DNA of 64,000 nucleotides from Salipiger thiooxidans (GTDB lineage Bacteria; Pseudomonadota; Alphaproteobacteria; Rhodobacterales; Rhodobacteraceae): NCBI RefSeq assembly GCF_900102075.1, contig NZ_FNAV01000007.1, positions 186,001 to 250,000 of the forward strand, read 5' to 3'. Shown piece by piece: positions 33,692 to 43,073 of this stretch (position 1 is its first letter; each line of letters starts with the position of its first letter). The notes under the pieces were generated by a model. It saw only the letters and a program-made list of their open reading frames with translations, ran no database searches and was not told where the DNA came from. The position numbers and the translations under genes were made by a program.

Positions 33692-34708
33692 TCAGTCCTT
33701 GCGTAGCGCCGTGGTGCTGTCGCGGATCACCAGTTCGACCGGCAGGATGATCTCGGTGTCCGGCGAGGGCGTCTCGCGATGCGCCAGCAGCATCTCGGCG
33801 GCGCGGCGGCCGAGATGCGCGCGCTTCTGCCGGACCGTGGTCAGCGGCACGCTCACGTAGGCCGACATCTCGATGTTGTCGAAACCGACGATCGAGATGT
33901 CCTCCGGCGTGCGGATCTTCGCGGCCCGAAGCCCTGCCATCAGGCCAATGGCCATCTCGTCGTTGTCGCAAAAGACGGCAGTCGGTCGTTCCGGCAGGGA
34001 GAGCACCCCGGCGCTCGCGGTGTGGCCCGAGCCGAGCGAGAACGCGCCCTCGATGCGGGGGGCGGGGGGCAGGCCTGCGGCCTCAAGTGCCTCCGCGACA
34101 CCGGCCGCACGGGACACCGACAGCGAGTTCGACGCCGGGCCGGTCAGATGCAGGATGCGCCGGTGGCCGAGGGCCAGAAGATGCTCGACCGCCAGCCGGG
34201 CCCCGGTCTGGTTGTCGGCCAGCACCCTCGGCCCGTGCAGCCCGTCGATCCACTCGCAGGCTTGCACCACCGGCGGACAGGCGGCGTGTTCGAAGAGGCT
34301 CCGGTCGAGGCTGCCGTCCAGCACGATCACCCCATCCGCGCGCGAGCGGTTGAGGTAGGCCTGCAGACCGCGCCCGGCGGCGCCGGGATCGGTCTGGCGC
34401 GTGTCGAGCACGAGCAGGCTCAGCCCCTCGGCGCGCAGGGTCTCGGAAATGCCGGCGAGGATCTCGGAGAAGAACGGGTTGGCAAGGTTCGGCACCAGAG
34501 CCAGCACCGCCCCGACTTGCTGCTGCCGCAGGTTCCGGGCTGTCAGGTTGATGGTGTAGCCGGTCTCTTCCACCGCCTTCTCGACCGCCGCGCGGGTGCG
34601 CTCCGACACGATCGAGGGATTGGACAGCACCCGGCTGACGGTGGCGGGAGAGACCCCCGCGAGCCTCGCCACATCATGGATTCGGGGTGTGGCAACCGGG
34701 TCTTTCAC
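33692..34708 (-). CDS. LacI-family transcriptional repressor
   Basis: A 338-residue regulator: HTH TPRIHDVARLAGVSPATVSR followed by VLSNPSIVSERTR, hinge INLTARNLRQQQ, then a periplasmic-binding-protein-like sugar domain (LVPNLANPFFSEILAGI, DNQTGARLAVEHLLALGHRR, FCDNDEMAIG, ISIVGFDN). It diverges from the sugar operon, and two LacI-type palindromes lie in the shared 124-base gap. It should repress that operon and itself until the sugar or its derivative is bound. Confidence 0.92.
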   Translation of the reverse strand: MKDPVATPRIHDVARLAGVSPATVSRVLSNPSIVSERTRAAVEKAVEETGYTINLTARNLRQQQVGAVLALVPNLANPFFSEILAGISETLRAEGLSLLVLDTRQTDPGAAGRGLQAYLNRSRADGVIVLDGSLDRSLFEHAACPPVVQACEWIDGLHGPRVLADNQTGARLAVEHLLALGHRRILHLTGPASNSLSVSRAAGVAEALEAAGLPPAPRIEGAFSLGSGHTASAGVLSLPERPTAVFCDNDEMAIGLMAGLRAAKIRTPEDISIVGFDNIEMSAYVSVPLTTVRQKRAHLGRRAAEMLLAHRETPSPDTEIILPVELVIRDSTTALRKD

Positions 34709-34760
34709 GGGGCGGTCTCTCCTTGTGTCGATGCGGCAGAATAGGCTGCGAAACTCCTGT

Positions 34761-34805
34761 TGAAAACCTTTTCATCCTGTGCAAGAGATAATGAAACCGA
34801 TTTCA
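34761..34805. promoter_or_regulatory. Two LacI-type operators
   Basis: TGAAAACCTTTTCA (34761-34774) and TGAAACCGATTTCA (34792-34805) are palindromes with the same TGAAA/TTTCA arms; the second has the central CG favoured by LacI proteins. Centres are 31 bases apart, about three helical turns, so two dimers would bind the same face. They sit between the divergent lacI-like gene and the sugar operon. Confidence 0.75.
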
Positions 34806-34832
34806 TCGACAATCGGCCCAACGGGAGGACAT

Positions 34833-35900
34833 ATGCGGACATTGAAGGGCCCCGGCCTGTTCCTTGCGCAGTTCGTGGGCGGCAAGCCGCCCTTCGACAG
34901 CTTCGAGGGCATCACCCGCTGGGCGGCCTCCTGTGGCTATCTCGGCGTGCAGGTGCCCACCGGCGAGGCGTCGCTGATGGACCTCGATCTGGCGGCCGGC
35001 TCGAAGGACTACTGTGACACGCTGCGCGGCACCGCCGCCGCGAACGGCGTCGAAATCACCGAGCTTTCGGCGCATATCCAGGGCCAGCTCGTGGCCGTGC
35101 ATCCGGCCTATGACCTCGCTTTCGACGGCTTTGCCCCGGCCTCGCTGCACGGCAATCCCGCCGCGCGGCAGGCCTGGGCGGTGGAGCAGGTTCTCAAGAC
35201 CATCGACGCCTCGGCCAATCTTGGCATCGACCGGATGGCGGCGTTCTCGGGCGCGCTGGCGTGGCCCTATCTCTACCCGTGGCCGCAGCGGCCCGCGGGG
35301 CTGGTCGAGGCGGCCTTCGACGAGCTGGCCAAACGCTGGCGCCCGATCCTCGACCACGCGGCGGAAAAGGGCGTGAAGATCTGCTACGAGATCCACCCCG
35401 GCGAGGACCTGCACGACGGCGCGAGCTTCGAGATGTTCCTCGACCGCGTCGACCAGCACCCCGCGGCGATGATGCTCTATGATCCCAGCCATTACGTGCT
35501 GCAGCAGCTCGACTACATCGCGCATCTCGACATCTATGCCGAGCGCATCGGCATGTTCCACGTCAAGGACGCCGAGTTCCGTCCCGACGGGCGTCAGGGG
35601 GTCTATGGCGGCTTCCAGTCCTGGGTGGACCGGGCAGGGCGCTTCCGCAGCCCCGGCGACGGGCAGGTTGATTTCAAGGCGATCTTCGCCAAGCTCACGG
35701 CGATGGATTTCGACGGCTGGGCGGTCGTGGAATGGGAATGCGCGCTCAAGCACCCCGAGGACGGGGCCCGCGAGGGGGCGCAGTTCGTCAAGGACCACAT
35801 CATCCGCGTGACCGAGCACGCCTTCGACGATTTCGCTTCGGCGGGCACCGATCAGGCGGCGAACCTGCGGATGCTGGGACTGGGGAGCCGGGCGTCATGA
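34833..35900 (+). CDS. Sugar phosphate isomerase/epimerase (xylose isomerase-like TIM barrel)
   Basis: A 355-residue protein; ATG 34833 is preceded by GGAGGA. TIM-barrel metal-site motifs are YEIHPGEDLH, LYDPSHYVL, GMFHVKDAEF and VVEWECALK, matching the AP-endonuclease-2/IolE-like sugar isomerase superfamily. First gene of a five-gene operon with an oxidoreductase and a ribose-type ABC importer; the stop overlaps the next ATG (ATGA). In such operons the isomerase and the Gfo/Idh dehydrogenase interconvert an imported sugar or polyol through a keto intermediate. The sugar is unknown. Confidence 0.87.
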   Translation: MRTLKGPGLFLAQFVGGKPPFDSFEGITRWAASCGYLGVQVPTGEASLMDLDLAAGSKDYCDTLRGTAAANGVEITELSAHIQGQLVAVHPAYDLAFDGFAPASLHGNPAARQAWAVEQVLKTIDASANLGIDRMAAFSGALAWPYLYPWPQRPAGLVEAAFDELAKRWRPILDHAAEKGVKICYEIHPGEDLHDGASFEMFLDRVDQHPAAMMLYDPSHYVLQQLDYIAHLDIYAERIGMFHVKDAEFRPDGRQGVYGGFQSWVDRAGRFRSPGDGQVDFKAIFAKLTAMDFDGWAVVEWECALKHPEDGAREGAQFVKDHIIRVTEHAFDDFASAGTDQAANLRMLGLGSRAS

Positions 35901-37021
35901 CCCACACGCCCATCCGGCTCGGCATGGTTGGCGGCGGCAAGGGCGCCATGATCGGCGAGGTCCACCGCATCGCCGCCCGGCTCGACAACCGCTTCGCGCT
36001 GGTCGCGGGGGCGCTTTCGACCACGCCCGAACGCAACGCCGAGAGCGCCGCCGCCTGCGGCATCGCCCCTAACCGCACCTACGACGACTTCGCCGAGATG
36101 GCCCGGGCCGAGGCCGCCCGGCCCGACGGCATCGAGGCGGTGTCGATCTGCACCCCCAACCACATGCACTTCCCCGCCGCTCGCGCGTTTCTCGAGGCCG
36201 GGATCCACGTCATCTGCGACAAGCCGATGACCTCGACGCTCGAGGACGCCCACGCCCTGGCACAGATCGCCGAGGCCTCGGACGCGCTTTTCGTGCTGAC
36301 CCACAACTACTCGGCCTATCCGCAGCTGCGGCTGGCGCGCGAGATGGTGGCGCGCGGCGACCTTGGCCCGCTGCGGCTCGTGCAGGTGGAATACGCGCAG
36401 GATTGGCTGACCGAGCCTTCGGACAGCAAGCAGGCAAGCTGGCGTGGCGATCCCGCGAAGGCCGGGGCAGGGGGCTCGATCGGAGACATCGGCACTCATG
36501 CCTACCAACTGGCGCGCTTCGTGACGGGCATGGCTCCGGACCGGCTGGCCGCCGATCTCACCAGCTTCGTGCCCGGCCGGGCGGTGGACGACAACGCGCA
36601 GATCATGCTGCGCTACGCCTCGGGCGCGAAGGGCTCCCTCTGGTGCAGCCAGGTTGCCTCGGGCACCGAGAACGCGCTGCGGCTGCGGATCTACGGCGAA
36701 AAGGCCGGGATCGAATGGCTGCACGAGGCGCCCGAGACGCTGTGGTTCACGCCTTTTGGCGCGCCTGCGCAGAAGCTGCGGCGCGGGGCCGCGACCATGG
36801 CGGGCAGCCGTGTGCCGCCGGGCCACCCGGAGGGCTATCTCGAGGGGTTCGCCAATATCTACGCCGAGGCTGCCGACGCGATCCGCGCCCATCAGGCGGG
36901 CACGCCGCACGAGACCCTGCTGCCGGGCATCCGCGACGGCATAGAGGGGCTCGAGTTCATCGACGCCTGCATCCGCTCCGCCAGGGCGGACAGCGCCTGG
37001 GTGGAGACCGGCCATGGCTGA
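35897..37021 (+). CDS. Gfo/Idh/MocA-family oxidoreductase
   Basis: A 374-residue NAD(P)-dependent dehydrogenase. The Rossmann loop is GMVGGGKGAMIGEVH, the catalytic Lys is in the ICDKPMT motif, and GGSIGDIGTHAYQL with DIGTHA is the C-terminal substrate motif. HNYSAYPQLRLAREMV is typical of the subgroup that acts on sugars and inositols. It overlaps the upstream isomerase gene by 4 bases and the ATPase gene by 8. Confidence 0.9.
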   Translation: MTHTPIRLGMVGGGKGAMIGEVHRIAARLDNRFALVAGALSTTPERNAESAAACGIAPNRTYDDFAEMARAEAARPDGIEAVSICTPNHMHFPAARAFLEAGIHVICDKPMTSTLEDAHALAQIAEASDALFVLTHNYSAYPQLRLAREMVARGDLGPLRLVQVEYAQDWLTEPSDSKQASWRGDPAKAGAGGSIGDIGTHAYQLARFVTGMAPDRLAADLTSFVPGRAVDDNAQIMLRYASGAKGSLWCSQVASGTENALRLRIYGEKAGIEWLHEAPETLWFTPFGAPAQKLRRGAATMAGSRVPPGHPEGYLEGFANIYAEAADAIRAHQAGTPHETLLPGIRDGIEGLEFIDACIRSARADSAWVETGHG

Positions 37022-38519
37022 TCCGATCCTGTCCCTCAACGGCGTGAGCAAGTCCTTCGGTCCCATCGAGGTGCTGCACGGCGTCGATTTCGAGCTGCGC
37101 CCGGGCGAGATCCACGCTCTGATCGGAGAGAACGGCGCGGGCAAGTCGACCACGATGAAAATCCTCGGCGGCTACATCGACGCGAGCGACGGCGACATCC
37201 GCTGGCAGGGCGCGCCGGTAACCTTCGGCAGCTCCGACGAGGCCGAGGCACGGGGGATCGTGATGATCCACCAGGAATTCAACCTCGCCGAACACCTTGG
37301 CGTCGATCAGAACGTCTTTCTCGGGCGCGAGATCAAGCGCGGCTGGCGACTCGACCACAAGGCGATGCGGGCGCGCACCGCAGAGCTGCTGGCGCAGCTC
37401 GAATGCCCGGTCGACCCTTCGGCCAGGGTGTCGGGCCTTTCGGTGCCGGCCAAGCAGATGGTCGAGATCGCCAAGGCGCTCTCGCGCGATCTGCGGGTGC
37501 TGATCATGGACGAGCCCACGGCCGTGCTGACCGAGCGCGACTGCGAGATCCTGTTCCGCCAGATCGACCGGCTGCGCGCGCAGGGCGTGGCGATCCTCTA
37601 TACCTCGCACAAGCTCTCGGAGGTTAAGCGCATCTGCGACCGGGTGACGGTGCTGCGCGACGGGGCGATGGTGCGCTCGGCGCCGGTGTCCGAGATCACC
37701 GAGGACGAGATGGCCGCCGCCATGGTGGGGCGCGAGCTCTCCGACCTCTACCCCGCCAAGGCGGTGCCGCAGGACGAGGTGATGCTCGAGGTCGAGGGGC
37801 TGTCCGTCCCGGGCCTCATCGAGACCGCCAGTCTGACGCTCCGTCGCGGCGAGGTGCTGGGCATCGGCGGCCTTGTCGGCGCCGGCCGCACCGAGCTGGC
37901 CGAGGCCATCGCCGGGCTGCGCCCCCGCGGCGGTCGGGTCCGGCTGATGGGCGAGACGCTTCCCGCAGGACAGGTGAAGACGGCCATGGAACGCGGCCTC
38001 GTCTACCTGACCGAGGATCGCAAGAGCGCCGGGCTGCTGCTCGACAAGGGGCTGCGCGAGAACCTCACGCTGCCGCTGCTGGATCGCTTCGGCACCGTGC
38101 TGATCGACCGCAAGGCCGAGGAGGCGGCGCTCGACAAGGCCATCGCCGATTTCGCCATCCGCGCGCCGGAGCGCGACATGCCGGTCGGCAACCTGTCTGG
38201 GGGCAACCAGCAGAAGCTGCTTCTGGCCAAGACCCTGCTCAGCGATCCGCAGGTGATCCTGATCGACGAGCCCACGCGCGGCATCGACATCGGCACCAAG
38301 CAGCAGATCTACACGCTCATCTCCGGGCTGGCCGCAGCGGGGCACGCGATCATCGTGATCTCCTCCGAGATGCCCGAACTGATCGGGCTCGCCTCGCGGG
38401 TGCTGGTGATGCACGCGGGCCGCATCGTCGGCGGGCTCGAGGGCGACGACGTGAACGAGGGGGCCATCGTCCGGCTGGCGATGGGCCTTGAAGAGACCAG
38501 CGAAGAGGCGGCTGCATGA
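37014..38519 (+). CDS. Sugar ABC transporter ATPase, MglA/RbsA type
   Basis: A 501-residue protein with two nucleotide-binding domains. The first has Walker A GENGAGKST, VSGLSVPAKQMVEIAKAL in place of the standard signature (as usual in this family) and Walker B VLIMDEPTAVL. The second has the degenerate Walker A GLVGAGRTE, signature NLSGGNQQKLLLAK and Walker B ILIDEPTRGID. It energises uptake of a monosaccharide with the permease and binding protein downstream. Confidence 0.93.
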   Translation: MADPILSLNGVSKSFGPIEVLHGVDFELRPGEIHALIGENGAGKSTTMKILGGYIDASDGDIRWQGAPVTFGSSDEAEARGIVMIHQEFNLAEHLGVDQNVFLGREIKRGWRLDHKAMRARTAELLAQLECPVDPSARVSGLSVPAKQMVEIAKALSRDLRVLIMDEPTAVLTERDCEILFRQIDRLRAQGVAILYTSHKLSEVKRICDRVTVLRDGAMVRSAPVSEITEDEMAAAMVGRELSDLYPAKAVPQDEVMLEVEGLSVPGLIETASLTLRRGEVLGIGGLVGAGRTELAEAIAGLRPRGGRVRLMGETLPAGQVKTAMERGLVYLTEDRKSAGLLLDKGLRENLTLPLLDRFGTVLIDRKAEEAALDKAIADFAIRAPERDMPVGNLSGGNQQKLLLAKTLLSDPQVILIDEPTRGIDIGTKQQIYTLISGLAAAGHAIIVISSEMPELIGLASRVLVMHAGRIVGGLEGDDVNEGAIVRLAMGLEETSEEAAA

Positions 38520-39520
38520 CCATGGCCACGACACAGAAATCCACCGGGCGTCCGGGCCGCAGGATCGACCTGCAGGTGATCGGTCCGATCCTTGCGCTGA
38601 TCGCGCTTCTGCTGATCGGCATGGCGCTGAATTCGAACTTCCTGAGTTATGCCAACATCACCAATGTCCTGGCGCGCTCGGCCTTCATCGGCATCATCGC
38701 GGTTGGCATGACCTTCGTGATCACCGCCGGCGGGCTCGACCTGTCGGTGGGTTCGATGGCCGCCTTCGTGGCGGGGCTGATGATCCTGGTGATGAACCTG
38801 CTTACCGAGAGCATGGGCGTCACGCTTCCGGTGATCCTCATCGGCATCGCGGTGGCGCTGTTGGCCGGGCTGGTCGCGGGCGTCATCAACGGCATCCTGA
38901 TCACAAGGGTCGGCATCGAGGCCTTCATCGTCACGCTCGGCACCATGGGCATCTACCGCTCGCTGATCACCTGGCTCGCGGATGGCGGCACCCTGTCGCT
39001 CGGCTTCGAAATGCGCGAGCTCTACCGCCCGGTCTATTACGGCGGCATCGCCGGGGTCAGCTGGCCGATCATCGCCTTCGTGGTGGTGGCGGTGCTGGGC
39101 GAGATCGTCATGCGCCATACCGCCTTCGGCCGCCACTGCGCCGCCATCGGCTCGAACGAGAAGGTCGCGCGCTACTCGTCGATCTCGGTGCTGAAGGTGC
39201 GGCTCGCCACCTATGTGCTGCTCGGCCTGCTGGTCGGCTTCGCCGTGGTCATGTACGTGCCGCGTCTCGGTTCGGCCTCTGCCTCGACCGGCCTCTTGTG
39301 GGAGCTCGAGGCGATTGCCGCGGTGATCATCGGCGGCACCCTGCTGAAGGGCGGTTTCGGCCGGGTCTGGGGCACCGTCGTCGGCGTCCTGATCCTCAGC
39401 CTGATCGGCAACATCCTCAACCTGACCGATTTCGTGAGCCCCTACCTCAACGGAGCCATCCAGGGGGCCGTGATCATCCTTGCCGTGGTCCTGCAGCGCA
39501 AGGGAGCCACCGAGCGCTGA
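38516..39520 (+). CDS. Sugar ABC transporter permease, RbsC type
   Basis: A 334-residue membrane protein; ATG 38516 overlaps the ATPase stop (ATGA), with an alternative ATG two codons later. Typical motifs: FVITAGGLDLSVGSMAAF, GLVAGVINGILITR, FGRHCAAIGSNEKVARYSSI (the ATPase contact loop) and AAVIIGGTLLKGGFGRVWGT. About eight to ten helices. Confidence 0.92.
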   Translation: MTMATTQKSTGRPGRRIDLQVIGPILALIALLLIGMALNSNFLSYANITNVLARSAFIGIIAVGMTFVITAGGLDLSVGSMAAFVAGLMILVMNLLTESMGVTLPVILIGIAVALLAGLVAGVINGILITRVGIEAFIVTLGTMGIYRSLITWLADGGTLSLGFEMRELYRPVYYGGIAGVSWPIIAFVVVAVLGEIVMRHTAFGRHCAAIGSNEKVARYSSISVLKVRLATYVLLGLLVGFAVVMYVPRLGSASASTGLLWELEAIAAVIIGGTLLKGGFGRVWGTVVGVLILSLIGNILNLTDFVSPYLNGAIQGAVIILAVVLQRKGATER

Positions 39521-39565
39521 GCGGCCACTGACACCCATGTCGTCTTTCTTTGGGAGGAACACCAG

Positions 39566-40513
39566 ATGACGAAGACCCTGATCGCAACCACCGCGCTGGT
39601 CGGCGCCCTTGTCGGGCCGATGTCGGGCATGGCGCTGGCCGAGACCATCGGCGTCTCGATCCCCGCCGCCACGCACGGCTGGGCCGGAGCGCTGAATTTC
39701 CACGCCGAGCGCACCATCGAACGGCTGAAGGAGGTCTACCCCGAGCACGAGTTCGTGCTTGCCACGACGCCCGACAGCGCCACGCAGGTCTCTGACCTCG
39801 AGGACATGGTGGCCACCCGCGGCATCGACGCCCTGGTCGTGCTGCCGTTCGAATCCGAGCCGCTCACCGGTCCGATCCAGCGCATTGCCGACAGCGGCAC
39901 CTGGGTTACCGTGGTGGACCGCGGGCTCGCGGTCGAGGGCATCGAGACGCTCTACGTCGCCGGTGACAACGACAGCTTCGGGCGCACGGCGGGTCAGTAT
40001 TTCGCCGACACGCTCGACGAGGGCGCCAAGGTCGTGGCCATGCGCGGCATCCCCTCGACGGTGGACAACGAGCGGGTCGAGGGTTTCGAGGCCGCGCTCG
40101 ACGGCTCGGGCATCGAGGTTCTGGCGATGGATCACGGCAACTGGAACCGCGACACCGCCTTCACGCTGATGCAGGACTGGCTGTCGCGCTTCCCCGAGAT
40201 CGACGCGGTCTGGGCGGCGGACGACGACATGGCCGTGGGCGCGCTGGCCGCCATCGAGCAGGCCGGGCGGACGGGCGAGATGATCGTCGTCGGTGGCGCC
40301 GGCATGAAGGAAATGGTCGACCGGATCCGGAGCGGCGACAGCACCGTGCCGGTGGACGTCACCTATCCGCCTTCGATGATCTCGACCGCCATCGAGATGA
40401 CCGTGGTGGGCGTCACCGGCGCGGCACCGATGAGCGGCGAGTTCATCATCGCCTCCGAGCTGATCACGCCTGAGAATGCGGACGACTTCTACTTCGAAGA
40501 CAGCCCCTACTGA
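39566..40513 (+). CDS. Sugar ABC transporter substrate-binding protein
   Basis: A 315-residue periplasmic binding protein of the ribose/galactose-type (type 1) fold with a signal peptide ending at MALA. Recognisable parts: VSIPAATHGWAGALNFHAER, LEDMVATRGIDALVVLPFES, VVDRGL, AGDNDSFGRTAGQYFAD, and AVWAADDDMAVGALAA. It is the last gene of the operon, 45 bases after the permease, and is followed by a strong hairpin. Confidence 0.92.
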   Translation: MTKTLIATTALVGALVGPMSGMALAETIGVSIPAATHGWAGALNFHAERTIERLKEVYPEHEFVLATTPDSATQVSDLEDMVATRGIDALVVLPFESEPLTGPIQRIADSGTWVTVVDRGLAVEGIETLYVAGDNDSFGRTAGQYFADTLDEGAKVVAMRGIPSTVDNERVEGFEAALDGSGIEVLAMDHGNWNRDTAFTLMQDWLSRFPEIDAVWAADDDMAVGALAAIEQAGRTGEMIVVGGAGMKEMVDRIRSGDSTVPVDVTYPPSMISTAIEMTVVGVTGAAPMSGEFIIASELITPENADDFYFEDSPY

Positions 40514-40521
40514 GGCATCTT

Positions 40522-40548
40522 GCGGGCGCGCGCCTTCCGCGCGCCCGC
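40522..40548 (+). terminator. Terminator of the sugar operon
   Basis: GCGGGCGCGCG (40522-40532) and CGCGCGCCCGC (40538-40548) form an 11-bp perfect stem with a 5-base loop, nine bases after the last stop of the operon. Only a short pyrimidine tract (CCCCTT) follows. Confidence 0.7.
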
Positions 40549-40949
40549 CCCTTGCGGCGACGGGTGCGCGGAAGGCGCGCCGTGCGTGACCGGCCGATCC
40601 TTCCCTGCGGACGTTCCCCTGCCGCTCCGCCGGATTGCCGGTCGGCGCTGCTCGAGGCCGATACGTGGACCGCGTCCCCGGCCTCCCCCCGCGCAGCTTC
40701 AGAGCCCCCGCGTGCTTTCACAGCCCAACATTTCGCCACTGGTCCCGATGGCCAACTCCGCCCGACGCCCTCGATGGCCGGATCAAAGCCCGGACGATTC
40801 CCTGTTCACGGGCGTTTTCAGCGCTAGATACCGTGACGTCACGGCCATAGGGAGCTGTCTCGCACCCGCCAGGACATGCTTGGCGGGTTGAGTTTTCACA
40901 AAAGCTTCACTAAACGAGGCCGGTCCATTCGACAGGAGCCGATACCGGC
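40549..40949. other. Intergenic stretch without a recognisable gene
   Basis: Four hundred bases with only short frames lacking motifs. The last hundred bases before the Nudix gene are AT-richer and probably hold its promoter. Nothing else is seen. Confidence 0.4.
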
Positions 40950-41432
40950 ATGCTTGGCACGATCTGGAAACGTTACATCTCTCCCATGCTGCACCGCCCC
41001 CTGCGCGTGCAGATTGCGGCGCTGTGCTATCGTTATGCCGAGACCGGTCCCGAGATCCTGCTGATCACGTCGCGTTCCACCAAGCGCTGGATCATTCCCA
41101 AGGGCTGGCCGATGCACGGCACCGACGGCGCGGGCACCGCGCTGCAGGAGGCCTGGGAAGAGGCGGGCGTCAAGGCCCGCGGTCCGCGCCGCCCGGTGCG
41201 CATCGGCCGCTACCACTACGACAAGGTGCTGGACGGCGGCCTGCCGGTTGCGACCAGCGTGGACGTCTACGCCATCGAGGTCGAGAAACTGCTCGACGAC
41301 TTCCCCGAGATGCAGGACCGCGAACGGCACTGGATGACACCCGAGCGTGCCGCGGCGGCGGTGCACGAAGAGCAGCTCAAAGCGCTGCTGGCCGATCTTC
41401 GCGGCTATCTGGACGACGCGGCCAGGGGCTGA
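40950..41432 (+). CDS. Nudix hydrolase
   Basis: A 160-residue protein. The Nudix helix is IPKGWPMHGTDGAGTALQEA followed by WEEAGV. The catalytic EExxG part is intact, while the first Glu and the Arg of the textbook motif (Gx5Ex7REUxEExGU) are replaced by Thr and Gln; this form is common in alphaproteobacterial Nudix proteins related to diphosphoinositol polyphosphate phosphohydrolases. RYHYDKVLDGG and DRERHWMTPERAAAAV are also seen. The phosphate transporter gene follows 50 bases later, so a link with phosphate or polyphosphate metabolism is plausible. Confidence 0.85.
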   Translation: MLGTIWKRYISPMLHRPLRVQIAALCYRYAETGPEILLITSRSTKRWIIPKGWPMHGTDGAGTALQEAWEEAGVKARGPRRPVRIGRYHYDKVLDGGLPVATSVDVYAIEVEKLLDDFPEMQDRERHWMTPERAAAAVHEEQLKALLADLRGYLDDAARG

Positions 41433-41482
41433 GGCCCGTGCCAGATCCAGCCAGGCTGCGAGACTTCAAGGAACATACCCAC

Positions 41483-42964
41483 GTGCCCGACACCCCCCCC
41501 GCCACCCAGTGGAAGACACTGGACCAGGACCTCAATCGCCTGTCGCGACTCGAGGACGCGACGATGTACACGGCGCGCCCCCTCGTGGGGGTCGGCATCA
41601 GCCTCGTCTTCGTGACCCTCGCCGCGGTGGCGGCGGCGATTTTCACCGGCGGTGAGCCGCAGGGCCTCGCGGTGGTCGTGGCGGCGGCCTTCGGCGCCTA
41701 CATGGCGCTCAACATCGGCGCCAACGACGTGGCGAACAACATGGGCCCCGCGGTGGGCGCCAAGGCGCTGTCGATGCTGGGCGCCATCGCCATCGCCGCG
41801 GTGTTCGAGAGCGCCGGCGCCCTGCTCGCGGGCGGGGATGTGGTCTCGACCATCTCCAAGGGGATCATCGACCCGGCGAGTCTCGCCGACACCAGGGTCT
41901 TCGTCCGGGCGATGATGGCGGCGCTGCTCGCCGCCTCGATCTGGGTGAACACCGCGACATGGATCGGGGCGCCGGTCTCGACCACGCACTCGGTGGTGGG
42001 CGGCGTCATGGGCGCGGGGATCGTGGCCGCAGGCGTGGGCGCCGTGAGCTGGTCGACCATGGGCGCGATCGCCGCGAGCTGGGTCATCTCGCCGCTGCTG
42101 GGCGGCATCATCGCCGCCGCCATGCTCGCCTTCATCAAGTGGCGCGTCATCTACGTCGAGGACAAGATCGCCGCCGCCCGCACCTGGGTTCCGGTGCTGA
42201 TCGGCCTGATGAGCGCCGCCTTCGCCGCCTATCTTGCGCTGAAGGGGCTGAGCCACGTGGTGAAGATCGGCCTCGGCACCGCGCTTCTGATCGGCGGGGC
42301 GACCGGCGCGCTGCTGGGGGCGCTGTCGGTGCCCTTCATCAAGCGCCAGTCCGAGGGGCTGGAGAACCGCAACCGCTCGCTCAAGACGCTGTTCCGCCTG
42401 CCGCTGGTGGTTTCGGCGGCGCTGCTCTCCTTTGCTCATGGCGCCAACGATGTCGCCAACGCGGTGGGTCCGCTCGCCGCGGTGGTCTACGTGCAGCAAT
42501 CCTCGGCGGTGGCCGGAGAGGTGTCGATCCCGCTCTGGGTCATGCTGCTGGGGGCACTCGGGATCTCGTTCGGCCTCGTGCTCTTCGGGCCCAAGCTGAT
42601 CGGGATGGTCGGCAGCCAGATCACCAAGCTGAACCCGATGCGGGCCTATTGCGTCGCGCTTTCCGCGGCGGTCACGGTGATCGCCGCGTCATGGCTCGGG
42701 CTGCCCGTCAGCTCGACCCACATCGCGGTGGGCGGCGTTTTCGGCGTCGGATTCTTCCGCGAGTGGTACATGGAGCGCCGCTTTCGCCGCATGCACAACG
42801 CCCGCCCGGCGCCCGAGCGGCTGGCACGGCAGGAACGCACCCGCCGCAAGCTTGTTCGGCGCTCGCATTTCATGACCATCGTTGCCGCCTGGGTCATCAC
42901 CGTCCCCGCCGCTGCGCTGCTCTCGGCGGGCTGTTTCCTCATGCTGAAGACGCTGGGGTTCTGA
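41483..42964 (+). CDS. Inorganic phosphate transporter, PiT family
   Basis: A 493-residue membrane protein. GTG 41483 is chosen because CAAGGAAC lies about 10 bases upstream and no ATG fits. The two inverted PiT signatures are present: ALNIGANDVANNMGPAVGAK at about residue 75 and AHGANDVANAVGPLAAVV at about 316, each with the conserved GANDVAN. VSTTHSVVGG and SSTHIAVGGVFGVGF are the paired Thr-His motifs. It imports phosphate with H+ or Na+. A terminator follows. Confidence 0.93.
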   Translation: MPDTPPATQWKTLDQDLNRLSRLEDATMYTARPLVGVGISLVFVTLAAVAAAIFTGGEPQGLAVVVAAAFGAYMALNIGANDVANNMGPAVGAKALSMLGAIAIAAVFESAGALLAGGDVVSTISKGIIDPASLADTRVFVRAMMAALLAASIWVNTATWIGAPVSTTHSVVGGVMGAGIVAAGVGAVSWSTMGAIAASWVISPLLGGIIAAAMLAFIKWRVIYVEDKIAAARTWVPVLIGLMSAAFAAYLALKGLSHVVKIGLGTALLIGGATGALLGALSVPFIKRQSEGLENRNRSLKTLFRLPLVVSAALLSFAHGANDVANAVGPLAAVVYVQQSSAVAGEVSIPLWVMLLGALGISFGLVLFGPKLIGMVGSQITKLNPMRAYCVALSAAVTVIAASWLGLPVSSTHIAVGGVFGVGFFREWYMERRFRRMHNARPAPERLARQERTRRKLVRRSHFMTIVAAWVITVPAAALLSAGCFLMLKTLGF

Positions 42965-43051
42965 GGCCCGGTCACGGGCGAGCGCGCAACGCCTTCCGGA
43001 CGGCTTGCAGGCTTGGCGCGGTAGCCGTTCCGGCAGGGCCGTCCTCAAGCG

Positions 43052-43073
43052 AAGCGCGCCAAGGCGCTTTTTT
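43052..43073 (+). terminator. Rho-independent terminator after the phosphate transporter
   Basis: AAGCGC (43052-43057) and GCGCTT (43064-43069) form a stem with a 6-base loop, running into six T residues to 43073. Confidence 0.75.
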
